Below are positions 44,791 to 53,825 of a stretch of 64,000 nt of DNA, in pieces. The notes under the pieces were generated by a model. The model saw nothing but the letters and a program-made list of their open reading frames with translations. It had not been told where the DNA came from and searched no databases. The position numbers and the translations under genes were made by a program. This DNA is from VRUE01 sp963796705 (lineage in GTDB: Bacteria > Actinomycetota > Thermoleophilia > Solirubrobacterales > 70-9): assembly GCA_963796705.1 (NCBI GenBank), contig CAWCMK010000004.1, forward strand, positions 372,001 to 436,000, in the 5' to 3' direction. Each line of letters opens with the position of its first letter. Within the stretch, counting starts at the first letter, position 1.

Positions 44791-45371
44791 TGGTGCTCGA
44801 TCACCCGGTCGACGAGGTTGTACTCCTTGGCCTCCTCGGCGCTCATGAAGTAGTCCCTGTCGGTGTCATTGGTGACCTTCTCAAACGGCTGGCCGGTGTG
44901 TTTGGCGAGGATCTCGTCGAGACGGCGGCGCACGTCGATGATCTCTTTCGCGTGGATCTCGATATCGGTCGCCTGGCCTTCGAAACCGGAGGAAACCTGG
45001 TGGATCAGGATCTTCGAGTTGGGCAACGCCATCCGCTTTCCGGCCGCGCCGCCTGCGAGCAGCAGGGCGCCCATGCTCATCGCGATCCCGACGCAGATCG
45101 TTTGCACGTCGGGCTTGACGAACTGCATCGTGTCGTAGATCGCGAGGCCGGCGTAAACGGACCCCCCCGGGGAATTGATGTAGAGGCTGATGTCCTTATC
45201 GGGGTCCTCTGACTCCAGGTGCAGGAGCTGCGCGACGACCAGGTTGGCGATGTCCTCGGTGACCGGGGTGCCAAGGAAGACGATGCGCTCCCCGAGCAGC
45301 CGCGAGTAGATGTCAAAGGCGCGCTCGCCGCGCGAGGTCTGCTCGACCACCATCGGAACCAAAGGCGTCAT
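44787..45371 (-). CDS. clpP: ATP-dependent Clp protease proteolytic subunit
   Basis: A 194-residue serine protease with SPGGSVYAGLAIYDTM, the Ser site CVGIAMSMGALLLAGG, the His site PNSKILIHQVSSGFEG and Asp in NDTDRDYFMSAEEA. ATG 45371 (start MTPLVPMVVEQTSRGERAFD) fits; an upstream ATG at 45419 adds a non-family extension. It forms the protease with ClpX and sits between tig and the M23 gene. Confidence 0.95.
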   Translation of the reverse strand: MTPLVPMVVEQTSRGERAFDIYSRLLGERIVFLGTPVTEDIANLVVAQLLHLESEDPDKDISLYINSPGGSVYAGLAIYDTMQFVKPDVQTICVGIAMSMGALLLAGGAAGKRMALPNSKILIHQVSSGFEGQATDIEIHAKEIIDVRRRLDEILAKHTGQPFEKVTNDTDRDYFMSAEEAKEYNLVDRVIEHH

Positions 45372-45496
45372 GAGAGGGCCTCGCGTCTTGTCTCTTGGCG
45401 AAGGATCGGATCTGCGCATTTGGCCGCCATGGCGCTCATTGCCGCCACTCTATAGAAGGCGTCCGCCGGGCCGCCGACGCTGCACGGTGAGTCGCG

Positions 45497-46879
45497 TCAC
45501 TCCTCCCCCGGAGTCCACAGCCCGCCGGCTTTCTCGCGCTCCTTCTCGGGAGTCCAGAGCTTCTCGCGAGCCTCGGCCTGCTCGAGCGGGATCGGCTTCG
45601 CCGACTCGGCGAGAACGTCGATCGCCTTGCGGACCTGGATGTCCTCGCGAACCATCTCCTCGCGCCCGCTCTTGCGCAGCCGCTCCAGTAGCTTCTCGGC
45701 CGACATCCGCTCGTGTTCGGCCGTATGGGCGAGTCCCTCGAGCATCTCCTCCTCGGTTACCTCGATCGACTCGGCCTCGGCGATCGCCGCCAGCACCGCC
45801 TCGCGGGTCAGCTCCAGCGCGGCGTCGGGCTTCGTTTCCTCGATTAGCTCCTCGCGCGATTTGCCCTGCATCTGGAAGTAGGCCGAGGGGTCCATTCCGC
45901 GCGAGGCGAGCTGGCGTTCCAATCGCTCCAATCGCTCCGTCGCCCGGGCACTCACCAGCTCGTCGGGCAGCTCCAGCGTCGCGGTCTCGACCGCAGCGTC
46001 GATCGCCGCGACGCGGAAGTCCTGCTCGATCCGCTGAGCGACCGCCTCCAAGAGGCGCTCCTCGATGTCGGCACGCAGCTCATCCAAGCTGTCGAACTCC
46101 GAGGCCTCCGAAGCGAAGTCATCGTCGAGCTCGGGGAGGATCTTCTGCCGCACCTCTTTGACCCTCACATCGAAGACCGCATCCGCTCCCGCCAGCTCCT
46201 CAGCCTGGTAGTCATCGGGGAAGCTCACCTCGACCCTGTGCTCCTCTCCCGCGGAGGCCCCGATCAGCTGGCGCTCAAAGCCCTCGATGAGACGACCGGC
46301 GCCGATCTCCAGCAGGTAATCGGTCGCGTTACCCCCCTGAAAGGGGCGGTCGTCGACGAAACCCTCGAAGTCGATCAGCAGAGAGTCTCCCTCGGCGGCC
46401 GGGCGCTCGACCGGCTCCAGGCGCGCGAAGCTCTCGCGGATCCGATCGATCTCGCGGTCGATGATCTCCTCTGGAACCTCGGGCTCAGCCTTGCCGACCT
46501 CGAGTTCCCGGTATTGGCCGAGCACGGCCGTCGGGCGGACGCCGATCTCGAATTTGAAACCGAGCGATTCGCCCAGCTCATGGGGCGTGGAGACCATCTC
46601 GACACTCGGGTCCCCAACCGGGCTGATCCCCGAGCCGAGCAGCGCCCGTTCATACCATTCGGGCAGCGAGTCGCGGATCGCCTCCTCAAGCACGGCCTCG
46701 AAGCCCAACCGCTGGATCACGAGCGAGGGCGGCGCCTTGCCCTTGCGGAACCCCGGCAGCCGCATCTCGCGGGCAAGGCTGCGGGCGGCCCGATTGATGC
46801 CCCGCTGGACATCCTCAGACGGAACCTCGACCTCGACCCGAACCCGCGAGCCGGGCAGTTCTGTGACGCTCGTCTGCAT
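45497..46879 (-). CDS. tig: Trigger factor
   Basis: A 460-residue ribosome-associated chaperone. The ribosome-binding domain carries the signature LPGFRKGKAPPSLVIQRLG. The PPIase domain (about 140-240) has GDSLLIDFEGFVDDRPFQGG and GAGRLIEGFERQLIGAS, and a helical C-terminal domain follows. The end contains LWTP twice (KLWTPEKEREKAGGLWTPG). ATG 46879 is the family start. It leads tig-clpP. Confidence 0.94.
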   Translation of the reverse strand: MQTSVTELPGSRVRVEVEVPSEDVQRGINRAARSLAREMRLPGFRKGKAPPSLVIQRLGFEAVLEEAIRDSLPEWYERALLGSGISPVGDPSVEMVSTPHELGESLGFKFEIGVRPTAVLGQYRELEVGKAEPEVPEEIIDREIDRIRESFARLEPVERPAAEGDSLLIDFEGFVDDRPFQGGNATDYLLEIGAGRLIEGFERQLIGASAGEEHRVEVSFPDDYQAEELAGADAVFDVRVKEVRQKILPELDDDFASEASEFDSLDELRADIEERLLEAVAQRIEQDFRVAAIDAAVETATLELPDELVSARATERLERLERQLASRGMDPSAYFQMQGKSREELIEETKPDAALELTREAVLAAIAEAESIEVTEEEMLEGLAHTAEHERMSAEKLLERLRKSGREEMVREDIQVRKAIDVLAESAKPIPLEQAEAREKLWTPEKEREKAGGLWTPGEE

Positions 46880-46981
46880 CGCTCTGACCCTAGCGATGAA
46901 GCAGGGCACGCCGCAGGGCGACGGCGAAGTCGGTCGCGAAGGCAAGTCCGCGGCCGAGTGGGCCGGTCACCAGCCAGGCCC

Positions 46982-47908
46982 TCAACGGGCCCCGCCCGCC
47001 AGGGCGCCCGCGCTCCTCGCCTCGCCCGCCTTGATCCGCGCTTCGAGCAACGCCGTGTGGCCGCTGGCGACGGCGCGCTGCACGCGCCGCTCATCCAGCT
47101 CGAGGCCGCGCTCCTCGGCGAGGTCGAGCAGGCGCTGCTTCTCGATGCCCTGGCGGGCGACGTCGAGGAACACCCAAGCGAGCACGCCGAGTGCCAGGAA
47201 GGTCCCCTCGACCATCATCAGGGCACCGGCGGTGCTTTGATCGGCCTGCGCGGAGACGTGCCAGTAGGCCTCGCCTTTGGCGTAGATCGGGTAGAGGATC
47301 GTGCCCGACCACATCAGGATGTTGCCGAGCACCGCGCTGGCGAAACGCACGGCGATCACGTAGGCGACTTTCCAGCCGGGACCGAACCAGTCCGGCTTGG
47401 GCAGCGGCCCGAAGACCGGCATCCACATCAGACAGCCGAAGAAGAGGAAGCTCGTGTGCTCGAGCGCGTGCAACGGCGCCGTCCCGTAGGCGGCGTCGTA
47501 GATCGGCGGCACATGCCAGAGGTAGAAGTTGACGGTCCAGAGCGGCAGCGCGACCAGCGGATGGGCCAGCACCTCGAGGCGGCGCAGGGGGCCGATCGCG
47601 AGGATCGGTTGCAGAAGACCTCGGGTCAGCCCGAGCACGATCAGAAGCGTCGCGATGTCACCGATCAGCAGGTGCTCGGCCATGTGGGCGATCACCAGCT
47701 CGTCGGAGATGTGGCCGATCGGGCTAAAGAGGGCGATCGAGACCGCCAGCAGGCCGCAGCCGAAGCAGACCTGGCGCCAGACCGGCACCCGGCGCCCGTC
47801 CCAGGCAAGGTTGCGGGCGCGCCCCCAGTAAAGGACGCCCGCCAGGGTGATCGGGATCACCTCGATCGGGACGAACGCCCCGGCGACATGTGCGACGCCA
47901 ATGCCCAC
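46982..47908 (-). CDS. Cytochrome c oxidase assembly protein, caa3-type CtaG family
   Basis: A 308-residue protein with about eight helices. Family histidine-rich segments are IAHMAEHLLIGDIATLL, FYLWHVPPIYDAAYG and LHALEHTSFLFFGCLMWMPV, typical of the caa3_CtaG family that supports copper insertion into heme-copper oxidase. A 60-residue soluble tail follows (DLAEERGLELDERRVQRAV). GTG 47908 precedes the first helix; TTG 47947 is an alternative that overlaps the divergent GH15 gene. Confidence 0.82.
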   Translation of the reverse strand: MGIGVAHVAGAFVPIEVIPITLAGVLYWGRARNLAWDGRRVPVWRQVCFGCGLLAVSIALFSPIGHISDELVIAHMAEHLLIGDIATLLIVLGLTRGLLQPILAIGPLRRLEVLAHPLVALPLWTVNFYLWHVPPIYDAAYGTAPLHALEHTSFLFFGCLMWMPVFGPLPKPDWFGPGWKVAYVIAVRFASAVLGNILMWSGTILYPIYAKGEAYWHVSAQADQSTAGALMMVEGTFLALGVLAWVFLDVARQGIEKQRLLDLAEERGLELDERRVQRAVASGHTALLEARIKAGEARSAGALAGGAR

Positions 47909-47930
47909 GGTGGTAGCTTGGCACTCGCTC

Positions 47931-49826
47931 GTGAGCGACGCCGGCAACCGCTTCCCCCCGATCGGCAGCTACGGCTTCCTCTCGGATTGCCATACGGCGG
48001 CGCTCGTTTCCTATGACGGGACGGTCGAGTGGCTCTGCGTTCCGCGCTTTGACTCGCCCAGCGCCTTCGCCGCGCTGTTGGACCGTGGGGCGGGCCACTT
48101 CAAAGTCGCGCCGCGCGAGGCGATCGTCCCGATCAGCCGTCGTTACAAACCCGGGACCCTGGTGATGGAGACGACCTGGGTCACCGAGACCGGCTGGGTT
48201 GTGGTCCACGACGCGCTGACGATCGGGGAGTGGGCCTCGAGCGGCGGCGCAGGCTCCCGACCCGATACCGAACACGAGTCCGACCACTCATTGCTGCGGA
48301 CGATGACCTGCGTCGACGGCGAGGTGGAGATCGAGATGGAGTGCCGTCCGCGCTTTGCCTACGGCGCCGATGCCGCGACCTGGAGCGGTGGCGATCTCGG
48401 CGAGGCGGTCGCGCGCGGTGCCGACGGCAGCGAGCTGGCCTTGAGCAGCGACATGGAGATCTCGATCGAGGACGGCGTCGCCCGGGGACGAATCAGGCTG
48501 CGGGAGGACGAGACCGGCTTTTGCGCCGTGACCTGGGGTGAGGGAGACCTCGGTGGCCCGCGCAGCGCACCGGAGGCGCTCGAGCGTCTCGAGTCCACCG
48601 AAGAGTTCTGGCGCAGCTGGCTGCGTGCCGGGGATTTCCCCGATCACCCGTGGCGGGTTCACCTGCAGCGATCGGCGCTGGTCCTCAAGGGCCTCACCTA
48701 CACGCCGACCGGCGCCGTCGTCGCGGCCCCGACCACCTCCCTGCCCGAGACACCAGGAGGCGAACGCAACTGGGACTACCGCTTCAGCTGGATTCGCGAC
48801 TCCACCTACAGTCTCTGGGCCCTGCACACGCTCGGCTTCGACCAGGAGGCGCGGGACTACATGCGCTTCGTCCTCGGGCTCTGCCGAGAAGATCCCAACC
48901 TGCAGATCATGTATGGAATCGACGGCGAGAAGAAACTCACCGAGAGAACGCTCGACCACCTCAGCGGCTACGAAGAGTCGCGCCCGGTGCGAATCGGCAA
49001 CGGGGCCTACAACCAGCACCAGAATGACGTCTGGGGCGCCCTGCTGGACTCGATCTACCTACATGAGAAAGCGCTGCGCGGCAGCGCAACCCGGGCGGAC
49101 CGAGCTCTGATCCGCGAGCAGGTCGAGGCGGCGATCGCCGCCTGGCCGAAGCCCGATCAGGGGATCTGGGAGTCGCGGGGGGACCCCCAGCACTACGTCT
49201 CCTCGAAGCTGATGATGTGGGTCGCCGTGGATCGTGGCGCCCGCTTGGCGCGCAGCGTCGGCCTCGAGGAGATCGCCCAGGGCTGGGAGGCAAAGGCGGA
49301 TCAGTTCCAGGCAGAGATCCTGGAGCGCGGCTGCCGGGACGGGGTTTTTCGCCAGCACTACGAGACAGATGCCCTGGACGCCTCGACGCTGCTGATCCCG
49401 CTGGTCCGCTTCCTGCCCCCCGACGACGAGCGGGTTCGAAATACCGTCGATGCGATCGCGCGGGATCTGACCGACCACGGGCTCGTCCTCCGCTACAGGG
49501 TCGAAGAGACCGACGACGGGCTAAGCGGCGAGGAGGGCACCTTTCTGATTTGCTCCTTTTGGCTCGTGGCGGCGCTCTCGGAGATCGGCGAGCCTCAGCG
49601 AGCCCGGGATCTGTGCGAGCGGCTGCTCGAGTCCTCGGGCTCGCTCGACCTCTTCGCCGAGGAGCTTGACGTCCTGAGCGGGCGACATCTGGGCAACTTC
49701 CCGCAGGCCTTCACCCACCTCGCCCTGATCAACGCGGTCTCCCATGTGATCGCCGACGATCAGCGCGAGGGGGGCGGAATGACCGCGGTCTTCACCGAGA
49801 TGGGCGGGATCCGCGCGATCAGCTGA
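47931..49826 (+). CDS. GH15 family glycosidase (trehalase/glucoamylase-like)
   Basis: A 631-residue cytoplasmic hydrolase without a signal peptide. The N-terminal beta domain begins IGSYGFLSDCHTAALVSYDG, followed by the (alpha/alpha)6 barrel: ERNWDYRFSWIRDSTYSLWA, GAYNQHQNDVWGALLDSIYL, PDQGIWESRG with the likely catalytic acid Glu, and GEEGTFLICSFW with the likely base Glu. This form resembles mycobacterial trehalases and bacterial glucoamylases of GH15. GTG 47931 fits the family start. Confidence 0.88.
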   Translation: MSDAGNRFPPIGSYGFLSDCHTAALVSYDGTVEWLCVPRFDSPSAFAALLDRGAGHFKVAPREAIVPISRRYKPGTLVMETTWVTETGWVVVHDALTIGEWASSGGAGSRPDTEHESDHSLLRTMTCVDGEVEIEMECRPRFAYGADAATWSGGDLGEAVARGADGSELALSSDMEISIEDGVARGRIRLREDETGFCAVTWGEGDLGGPRSAPEALERLESTEEFWRSWLRAGDFPDHPWRVHLQRSALVLKGLTYTPTGAVVAAPTTSLPETPGGERNWDYRFSWIRDSTYSLWALHTLGFDQEARDYMRFVLGLCREDPNLQIMYGIDGEKKLTERTLDHLSGYEESRPVRIGNGAYNQHQNDVWGALLDSIYLHEKALRGSATRADRALIREQVEAAIAAWPKPDQGIWESRGDPQHYVSSKLMMWVAVDRGARLARSVGLEEIAQGWEAKADQFQAEILERGCRDGVFRQHYETDALDASTLLIPLVRFLPPDDERVRNTVDAIARDLTDHGLVLRYRVEETDDGLSGEEGTFLICSFWLVAALSEIGEPQRARDLCERLLESSGSLDLFAEELDVLSGRHLGNFPQAFTHLALINAVSHVIADDQREGGGMTAVFTEMGGIRAIS

Positions 49827-49846
49827 GCGGCCCGGTCCCACCGCGA

Positions 49847-50632
49847 TCAGTAGCCGGGTGGGTGGCGCGCGATGAAGCCGGCCGGCGGCACCCCCGCCGG
49901 GTGCCAGCGCGGACCGGACCCACGCGCATCGCCAACCGTGTCCCAGCGGAAGCCGGCGATCACCGCGTAGACGTGGCCGGCGTTCGCATAAACCGTCAGC
50001 CAGCGCCCTGGACCCGGGGCCCCCCAGGACTCGAGCTGGCCGGAATCAAGGGGCCGATCGAGAAACCCCCCTCCCGCAAGGGCGAAGCTGACGGCGCCGG
50101 AGCAGTCATAACCGGAGGCATACCAGGAGCTGTGTCCTCCGCCCCACACGTAGGGGCGGCCGACAATCGTGTTGGCGGCGTTGATCACGCCCCTGATCCG
50201 TTCCGGGGCAGCCGCCGGGGGTAGAACGATGCCACCGACGTAGGTGGCCCGGGTGCCGTTGACTTCGGCGCCCCGCAGAGCCGGGGAGCGGGCAGTCAAC
50301 TCCCCCGTACCGGCCTTCGCCGCCGCGACATAGCTGCCATTCGTCCCGGCCGAGGCGGGCGGGATCGCCCCTCCCGACCCGGCATCCGGCGCTGCGGGGG
50401 GCGGCCGCTCGACAGCCTGAACTCTGACCGGCGCTCCGTAGCTCCCGCCGAGATAAACGAGTGCGCCTTCGATTCCCCTGAGGTCGGCTCGGGCGGAGGT
50501 GACGATGATCGCGGTCTCCACAGTCCGCTGCAGGAGCGCGCCTGCCCCGAGGTTGGGGCTCGCGGCGGCGCTTGACCCCGCTGCTGTCAAGACGAGCCCA
50601 CCGAGGCTGAACATCAGCGCGACCCTGCGCAC
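49847..50632 (-). CDS. Secreted NlpC/P60-family cell-wall hydrolase
   Basis: A 261-residue protein with a signal peptide (MRRVALMFSLGGLVLTAAGS). A variable Ala/Gly/Pro region (80-140) leads to a C-terminal NlpC/P60 domain: PYVWGGGHSSWYASGYDCSG with Cys177, His220 (NAGHVYAVI) and a third histidine near 244 (PRWHPAG). These enzymes cut gamma-D-glutamyl-diaminopimelate bonds in peptidoglycan. It is convergent with the GH15 gene, 20 bp away. Confidence 0.85.
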   Translation of the reverse strand: MRRVALMFSLGGLVLTAAGSSAAASPNLGAGALLQRTVETAIIVTSARADLRGIEGALVYLGGSYGAPVRVQAVERPPPAAPDAGSGGAIPPASAGTNGSYVAAAKAGTGELTARSPALRGAEVNGTRATYVGGIVLPPAAAPERIRGVINAANTIVGRPYVWGGGHSSWYASGYDCSGAVSFALAGGGFLDRPLDSGQLESWGAPGPGRWLTVYANAGHVYAVIAGFRWDTVGDARGSGPRWHPAGVPPAGFIARHPPGY

Positions 50633-50725
50633 CCCGGAAACGTTAGGCCAGGAAGGGCTGCGGCTCGGTTAAGGCCTGGTGTCCGCGCGATGCCGGGGTC
50701 TTCGGAGGCGATCGGCTAGCTGAGT

Positions 50726-53065
50726 TCAGTGCGCGGATGGCGCATTTTTCATTACCAGCATTATCGAATCGCGCCGGCTGAACGGAGCGCCTGCCCTCGG
50801 GATGAAGGTGATGATGACCGCCACCCGCGCCCGTCGCAGGCCGCTGCGCATCCTCGCCGCCAGCCCGGAAGCGGGCCCGACGACAAGCGCCAGCGTCGAG
50901 GCGCTGAGCGCGGGGCGCGATGCCGATCGCACCCGCGGGCCCCTCAGCACCAGCCGCCCCGGCCCCGGAACCCTGGCCCGCAATATCGCGCGGCCTCGGC
51001 GCTTGTCACGGGCGATGCCCAGAAGCCGAAAGCGATTTGAGGGGGGACTCGCCGCCGGAGTTGGCGCCGGTTCTGGGCGGGGTGCGATTTCGGGTGGCAG
51101 TTCGGTCGGGGTGCGGAAATCGTTGGGGGTGGCTTCGCGCACCGTCTCGCAGTCGGGCGAGGCGACATCGCCGTACTGCGCCAGGTCGATCACCGCCAGG
51201 TCGTTGTCGGGGCCACAGTCGATCGTCGGGTCATAGTCGGCGGAGTTGGCGAGGATCGTGTCTTCGCCGCCTTCGGCGAAGTAGCTGTCTGCGCCCTGGT
51301 GACCCAACAGCTGGTTGGATTCGGGCCCGCCGATCAGCGTGTCGGCGAAGTTGCTGCCCTCCAGGTCCTCGATCCCATCGAGCGTGTCGAGGGGGCCGCC
51401 GCCGCATTCGGGCGCCCCAGTTGACGCCGGCCGGCCCGCCTGGCCAAGGCCGACGTTTGCCTCAACGCCTTCCTTGAACTTGGCCCAGGAGGCATTGTCC
51501 CGACCTTCACCACCGCTCATCAGGTCGCCTTCACAGATCGAGTTGGAGAGAAAGAGATCGTTGCCCCCGCCGCCGTAGAGGTGGTCGGTACCAGCGTTGT
51601 TGAGCAGGGCGTCATCGCCGCCGAGGGCCGTGAGCACGTCATCGCCCGGGCCGTCGACGAGCGTATCTTCGGTCCCATCTCCGCCGGTCAGCGTGTCGTT
51701 GCCTTCGCCGCCCAGCTCGAAAAGGTTGACCGAGGGCGGGAAGTCGAGGGTCTGCAGCTGATCGTCGCCACCGAGGCCTGCGATCAGGACCGCGTCGAGC
51801 TTGCCCGGCAAGGTGCAGGTCGCTTCGGCGGCACTCACCGCGCAGCCGGCCGCCGCCGACGCACTTTGATCAAAGGCCGCACCGCTGATCGTGAAGGTGA
51901 CCGTCACCGGCGGTCCCGCCGAGTAGGTCGCGTTCAGCACTTCGGAGCCTGAGGCGCCCGCGACGTAGATCTCGGATTCTCCGACTTCGGCCGGGGGCGC
52001 GATCAGCCCCACCGCCGTCTCGCCGCTTTCGCGCGGCACCACCGGGCCGCCCGGCGCTTCGGACTCGCAGTCCACGGCCACCGTCGCGCCAACGCAGTCG
52101 TCACCGCCGGCGCCGCCATCGATCCGCTCGCCGGCGCTTTCGGCGATCAGCACATCGGCCCCGCCCCCGCCCCAGATCGAGAGGCCGGACCTGGCGCCGA
52201 CGATGTAGTCGGCGAAGGGGGTGCCGATCACCCGCTCGAAGTCGGCACCTTCGACCTGGTCAACGCCGCCGCCCCCCGGCGCGACGCCGTTGTCGGCGAC
52301 GTTTGTCGCCAGGTTCAGGTAAATGCCCCGTTCGCCCGCCGGGCCAGGGAAACCGGCGTGTTCGACAACTCCGGGGTAGCCCTTGGTGAAGCCTGGAGTG
52401 ACGCCGGTCGCGTAGCTGAGCGTATCGGTGTCGCTGGGGGGACCTGAGTCGACGATTTCGTCCTGGGTGGCGTCACCGCGGACGAAATCGTTGCCGGCCT
52501 GGCCATCGATCGCGTCCGCGCCGAAGCCCCCGGAGAGAAAGTCATCGCCGGGGCCGCCTTCGAGGCGATCATCGCCGATCCCCCCGTAGAGCCTGTCGTT
52601 GCCTTCGCCCCCGCGCAGGATGTCGTTACCGCGCTCGCCATAGATGATGTCGTCGCCCGGGCCGCCTTCAAAGATCTGGCTGCCGATGCCGAGGTGGCAA
52701 CCTTCCGGGCAGGAGCCCTGAACCGCTGTGCGAGGGGCGATCATGACGTCGTTTCCGGGGCCGCCCTCCACCCTGGTGACATTCGGCGGAACCACGATCC
52801 GATCGGCGCAGGGGGTGCCGTAGAGGACGTGGCCGACGGTGCGCGGGCCAGCCGCACAACTCGGTAGCCCGACCGCCTGCGCCGGGGCGGGCTGGGTGAG
52901 CAAACCGCCGCTCACCGCGAGCATGAAGAGCAGCAGCCAGGGCCGCCCGAAAGCGGCCCTGGCCACGTGCCTTGAGCGGGCGCGGACATCGTGGCCGGGT
53001 GGGACGCGCCCGGCCGTCCTTTGCCCACCGGTGCCCGGGTTGGATTCCGCGGGCTGCCGAACCAA
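50726..53065 (-). CDS. Secreted protein with hemolysin-type (RTX-like) calcium-binding repeats
   Basis: A 779-residue protein. An N-terminal region ends in a signal-anchor stretch (PWLLLFMLAVSGGLLTQPAPA, cleavage near AQA). About 20 GGxGxD-type nonapeptides occur in two blocks: residues about 100-200 (FEGGPGDDIIYGERGNDILR) and about 430-620 (LGGEGNDTLTGGDG). The C-terminal domain (from about 690, GRAILRARVPGPGRLVLRGP) resembles a repeated beta module of actinobacterial secreted proteins. Binding of calcium outside the cell is inferred. No type I exporter is adjacent. Start TTG 53065 is uncertain. Confidence 0.8.
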   Translation of the reverse strand: MVRQPAESNPGTGGQRTAGRVPPGHDVRARSRHVARAAFGRPWLLLFMLAVSGGLLTQPAPAQAVGLPSCAAGPRTVGHVLYGTPCADRIVVPPNVTRVEGGPGNDVMIAPRTAVQGSCPEGCHLGIGSQIFEGGPGDDIIYGERGNDILRGGEGNDRLYGGIGDDRLEGGPGDDFLSGGFGADAIDGQAGNDFVRGDATQDEIVDSGPPSDTDTLSYATGVTPGFTKGYPGVVEHAGFPGPAGERGIYLNLATNVADNGVAPGGGGVDQVEGADFERVIGTPFADYIVGARSGLSIWGGGGADVLIAESAGERIDGGAGGDDCVGATVAVDCESEAPGGPVVPRESGETAVGLIAPPAEVGESEIYVAGASGSEVLNATYSAGPPVTVTFTISGAAFDQSASAAAGCAVSAAEATCTLPGKLDAVLIAGLGGDDQLQTLDFPPSVNLFELGGEGNDTLTGGDGTEDTLVDGPGDDVLTALGGDDALLNNAGTDHLYGGGGNDLFLSNSICEGDLMSGGEGRDNASWAKFKEGVEANVGLGQAGRPASTGAPECGGGPLDTLDGIEDLEGSNFADTLIGGPESNQLLGHQGADSYFAEGGEDTILANSADYDPTIDCGPDNDLAVIDLAQYGDVASPDCETVREATPNDFRTPTELPPEIAPRPEPAPTPAASPPSNRFRLLGIARDKRRGRAILRARVPGPGRLVLRGPRVRSASRPALSASTLALVVGPASGLAARMRSGLRRARVAVIITFIPRAGAPFSRRDSIMLVMKNAPSAH

Positions 53066-53150
53066 AGCGGCGCCTAGCGGCCCGACACCTCCAGAGTCCC
53101 GTGCAGCATGTGAGTCAACTTAGGACCACCTCCTTTCCCTGGTGATTTGA

Positions 53151-53825
53151 TTGAAGCAAATCCCTCCGTCGAATCGACATTCCTGGGCCCGGGCGCTGCT
53201 CGTCCTCACCTTCACCACGGGCGTCGTCGATGCCGCGAGCTATCTCGGTCTCGGCCACGTCTTCACCGCCAACATGACCGGCAACATCGTCCTTCTCGGG
53301 TTTGGCATCGCCGGCAGTGGCGGGCTGCCGGTCCTGGCTCCGCTGGTCTCGCTGCTCGCCTTCTTGGCCGGGGCGATACTGGGCGCCCGCCTGGCCGGCA
53401 CCCTCGCCGGCCGAGCCAGGCACCTGGCCCGCGCGCTGCTCGTCGAGTCCGGGGTGCTGGCAATTGCCGCGCTGCTGGTGATCGGAGGGAACGTCACCCC
53501 GAATCGCCTCTCCGGTGATTTGGTGATCGCCCTGCTCGCCTTCGGGATGGGCGCCCGCAACGCGACCGTCAAACGGGTCGGCTTCCCGGACCTGACGACG
53601 ACCGTGCTGACCATGACCCTGACGGGCCTCGCGGCCGACTCGCCCGTGGCAGGCGGCAGCGGCGCCGGCACCTTGCGTCGGCTCGCCGCCGTCCTCGCGA
53701 TGCTGGCCGGAGCCATCGCCGGCGCGCTCCTGCTCGAGATCCGGCTGGCGCTGGTTCTTCTGCTGGCCGCCCTGCTCGCCCTGCTGACCTTCGGCTACGT
53801 GCGAGGATGGGCACTCGATGGCTGA
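53151..53825 (+). CDS. DUF1275 (YoaK) family membrane protein
   Basis: A 224-residue protein with about six helices, starting at TTG 53151. Family features are TFTTGVVDAASYLGLGHVFT and ANMTGNIVLLGFGIAG, then GMGARNATVKRVGFPDLTTT. DUF1275 proteins are widespread but not functionally defined. The stop overlaps the DUF2855 start by eight bases, giving an operon with the next two genes. Confidence 0.85.
   Translation: MKQIPPSNRHSWARALLVLTFTTGVVDAASYLGLGHVFTANMTGNIVLLGFGIAGSGGLPVLAPLVSLLAFLAGAILGARLAGTLAGRARHLARALLVESGVLAIAALLVIGGNVTPNRLSGDLVIALLAFGMGARNATVKRVGFPDLTTTVLTMTLTGLAADSPVAGGSGAGTLRRLAAVLAMLAGAIAGALLLEIRLALVLLLAALLALLTFGYVRGWALDG

Noticed and set aside
45372..45496. ClgR-type operator before clpP
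   Set aside because: Fragments such as TTCGCC and GCGA occur, but not at the palindromic spacing of the known operator.
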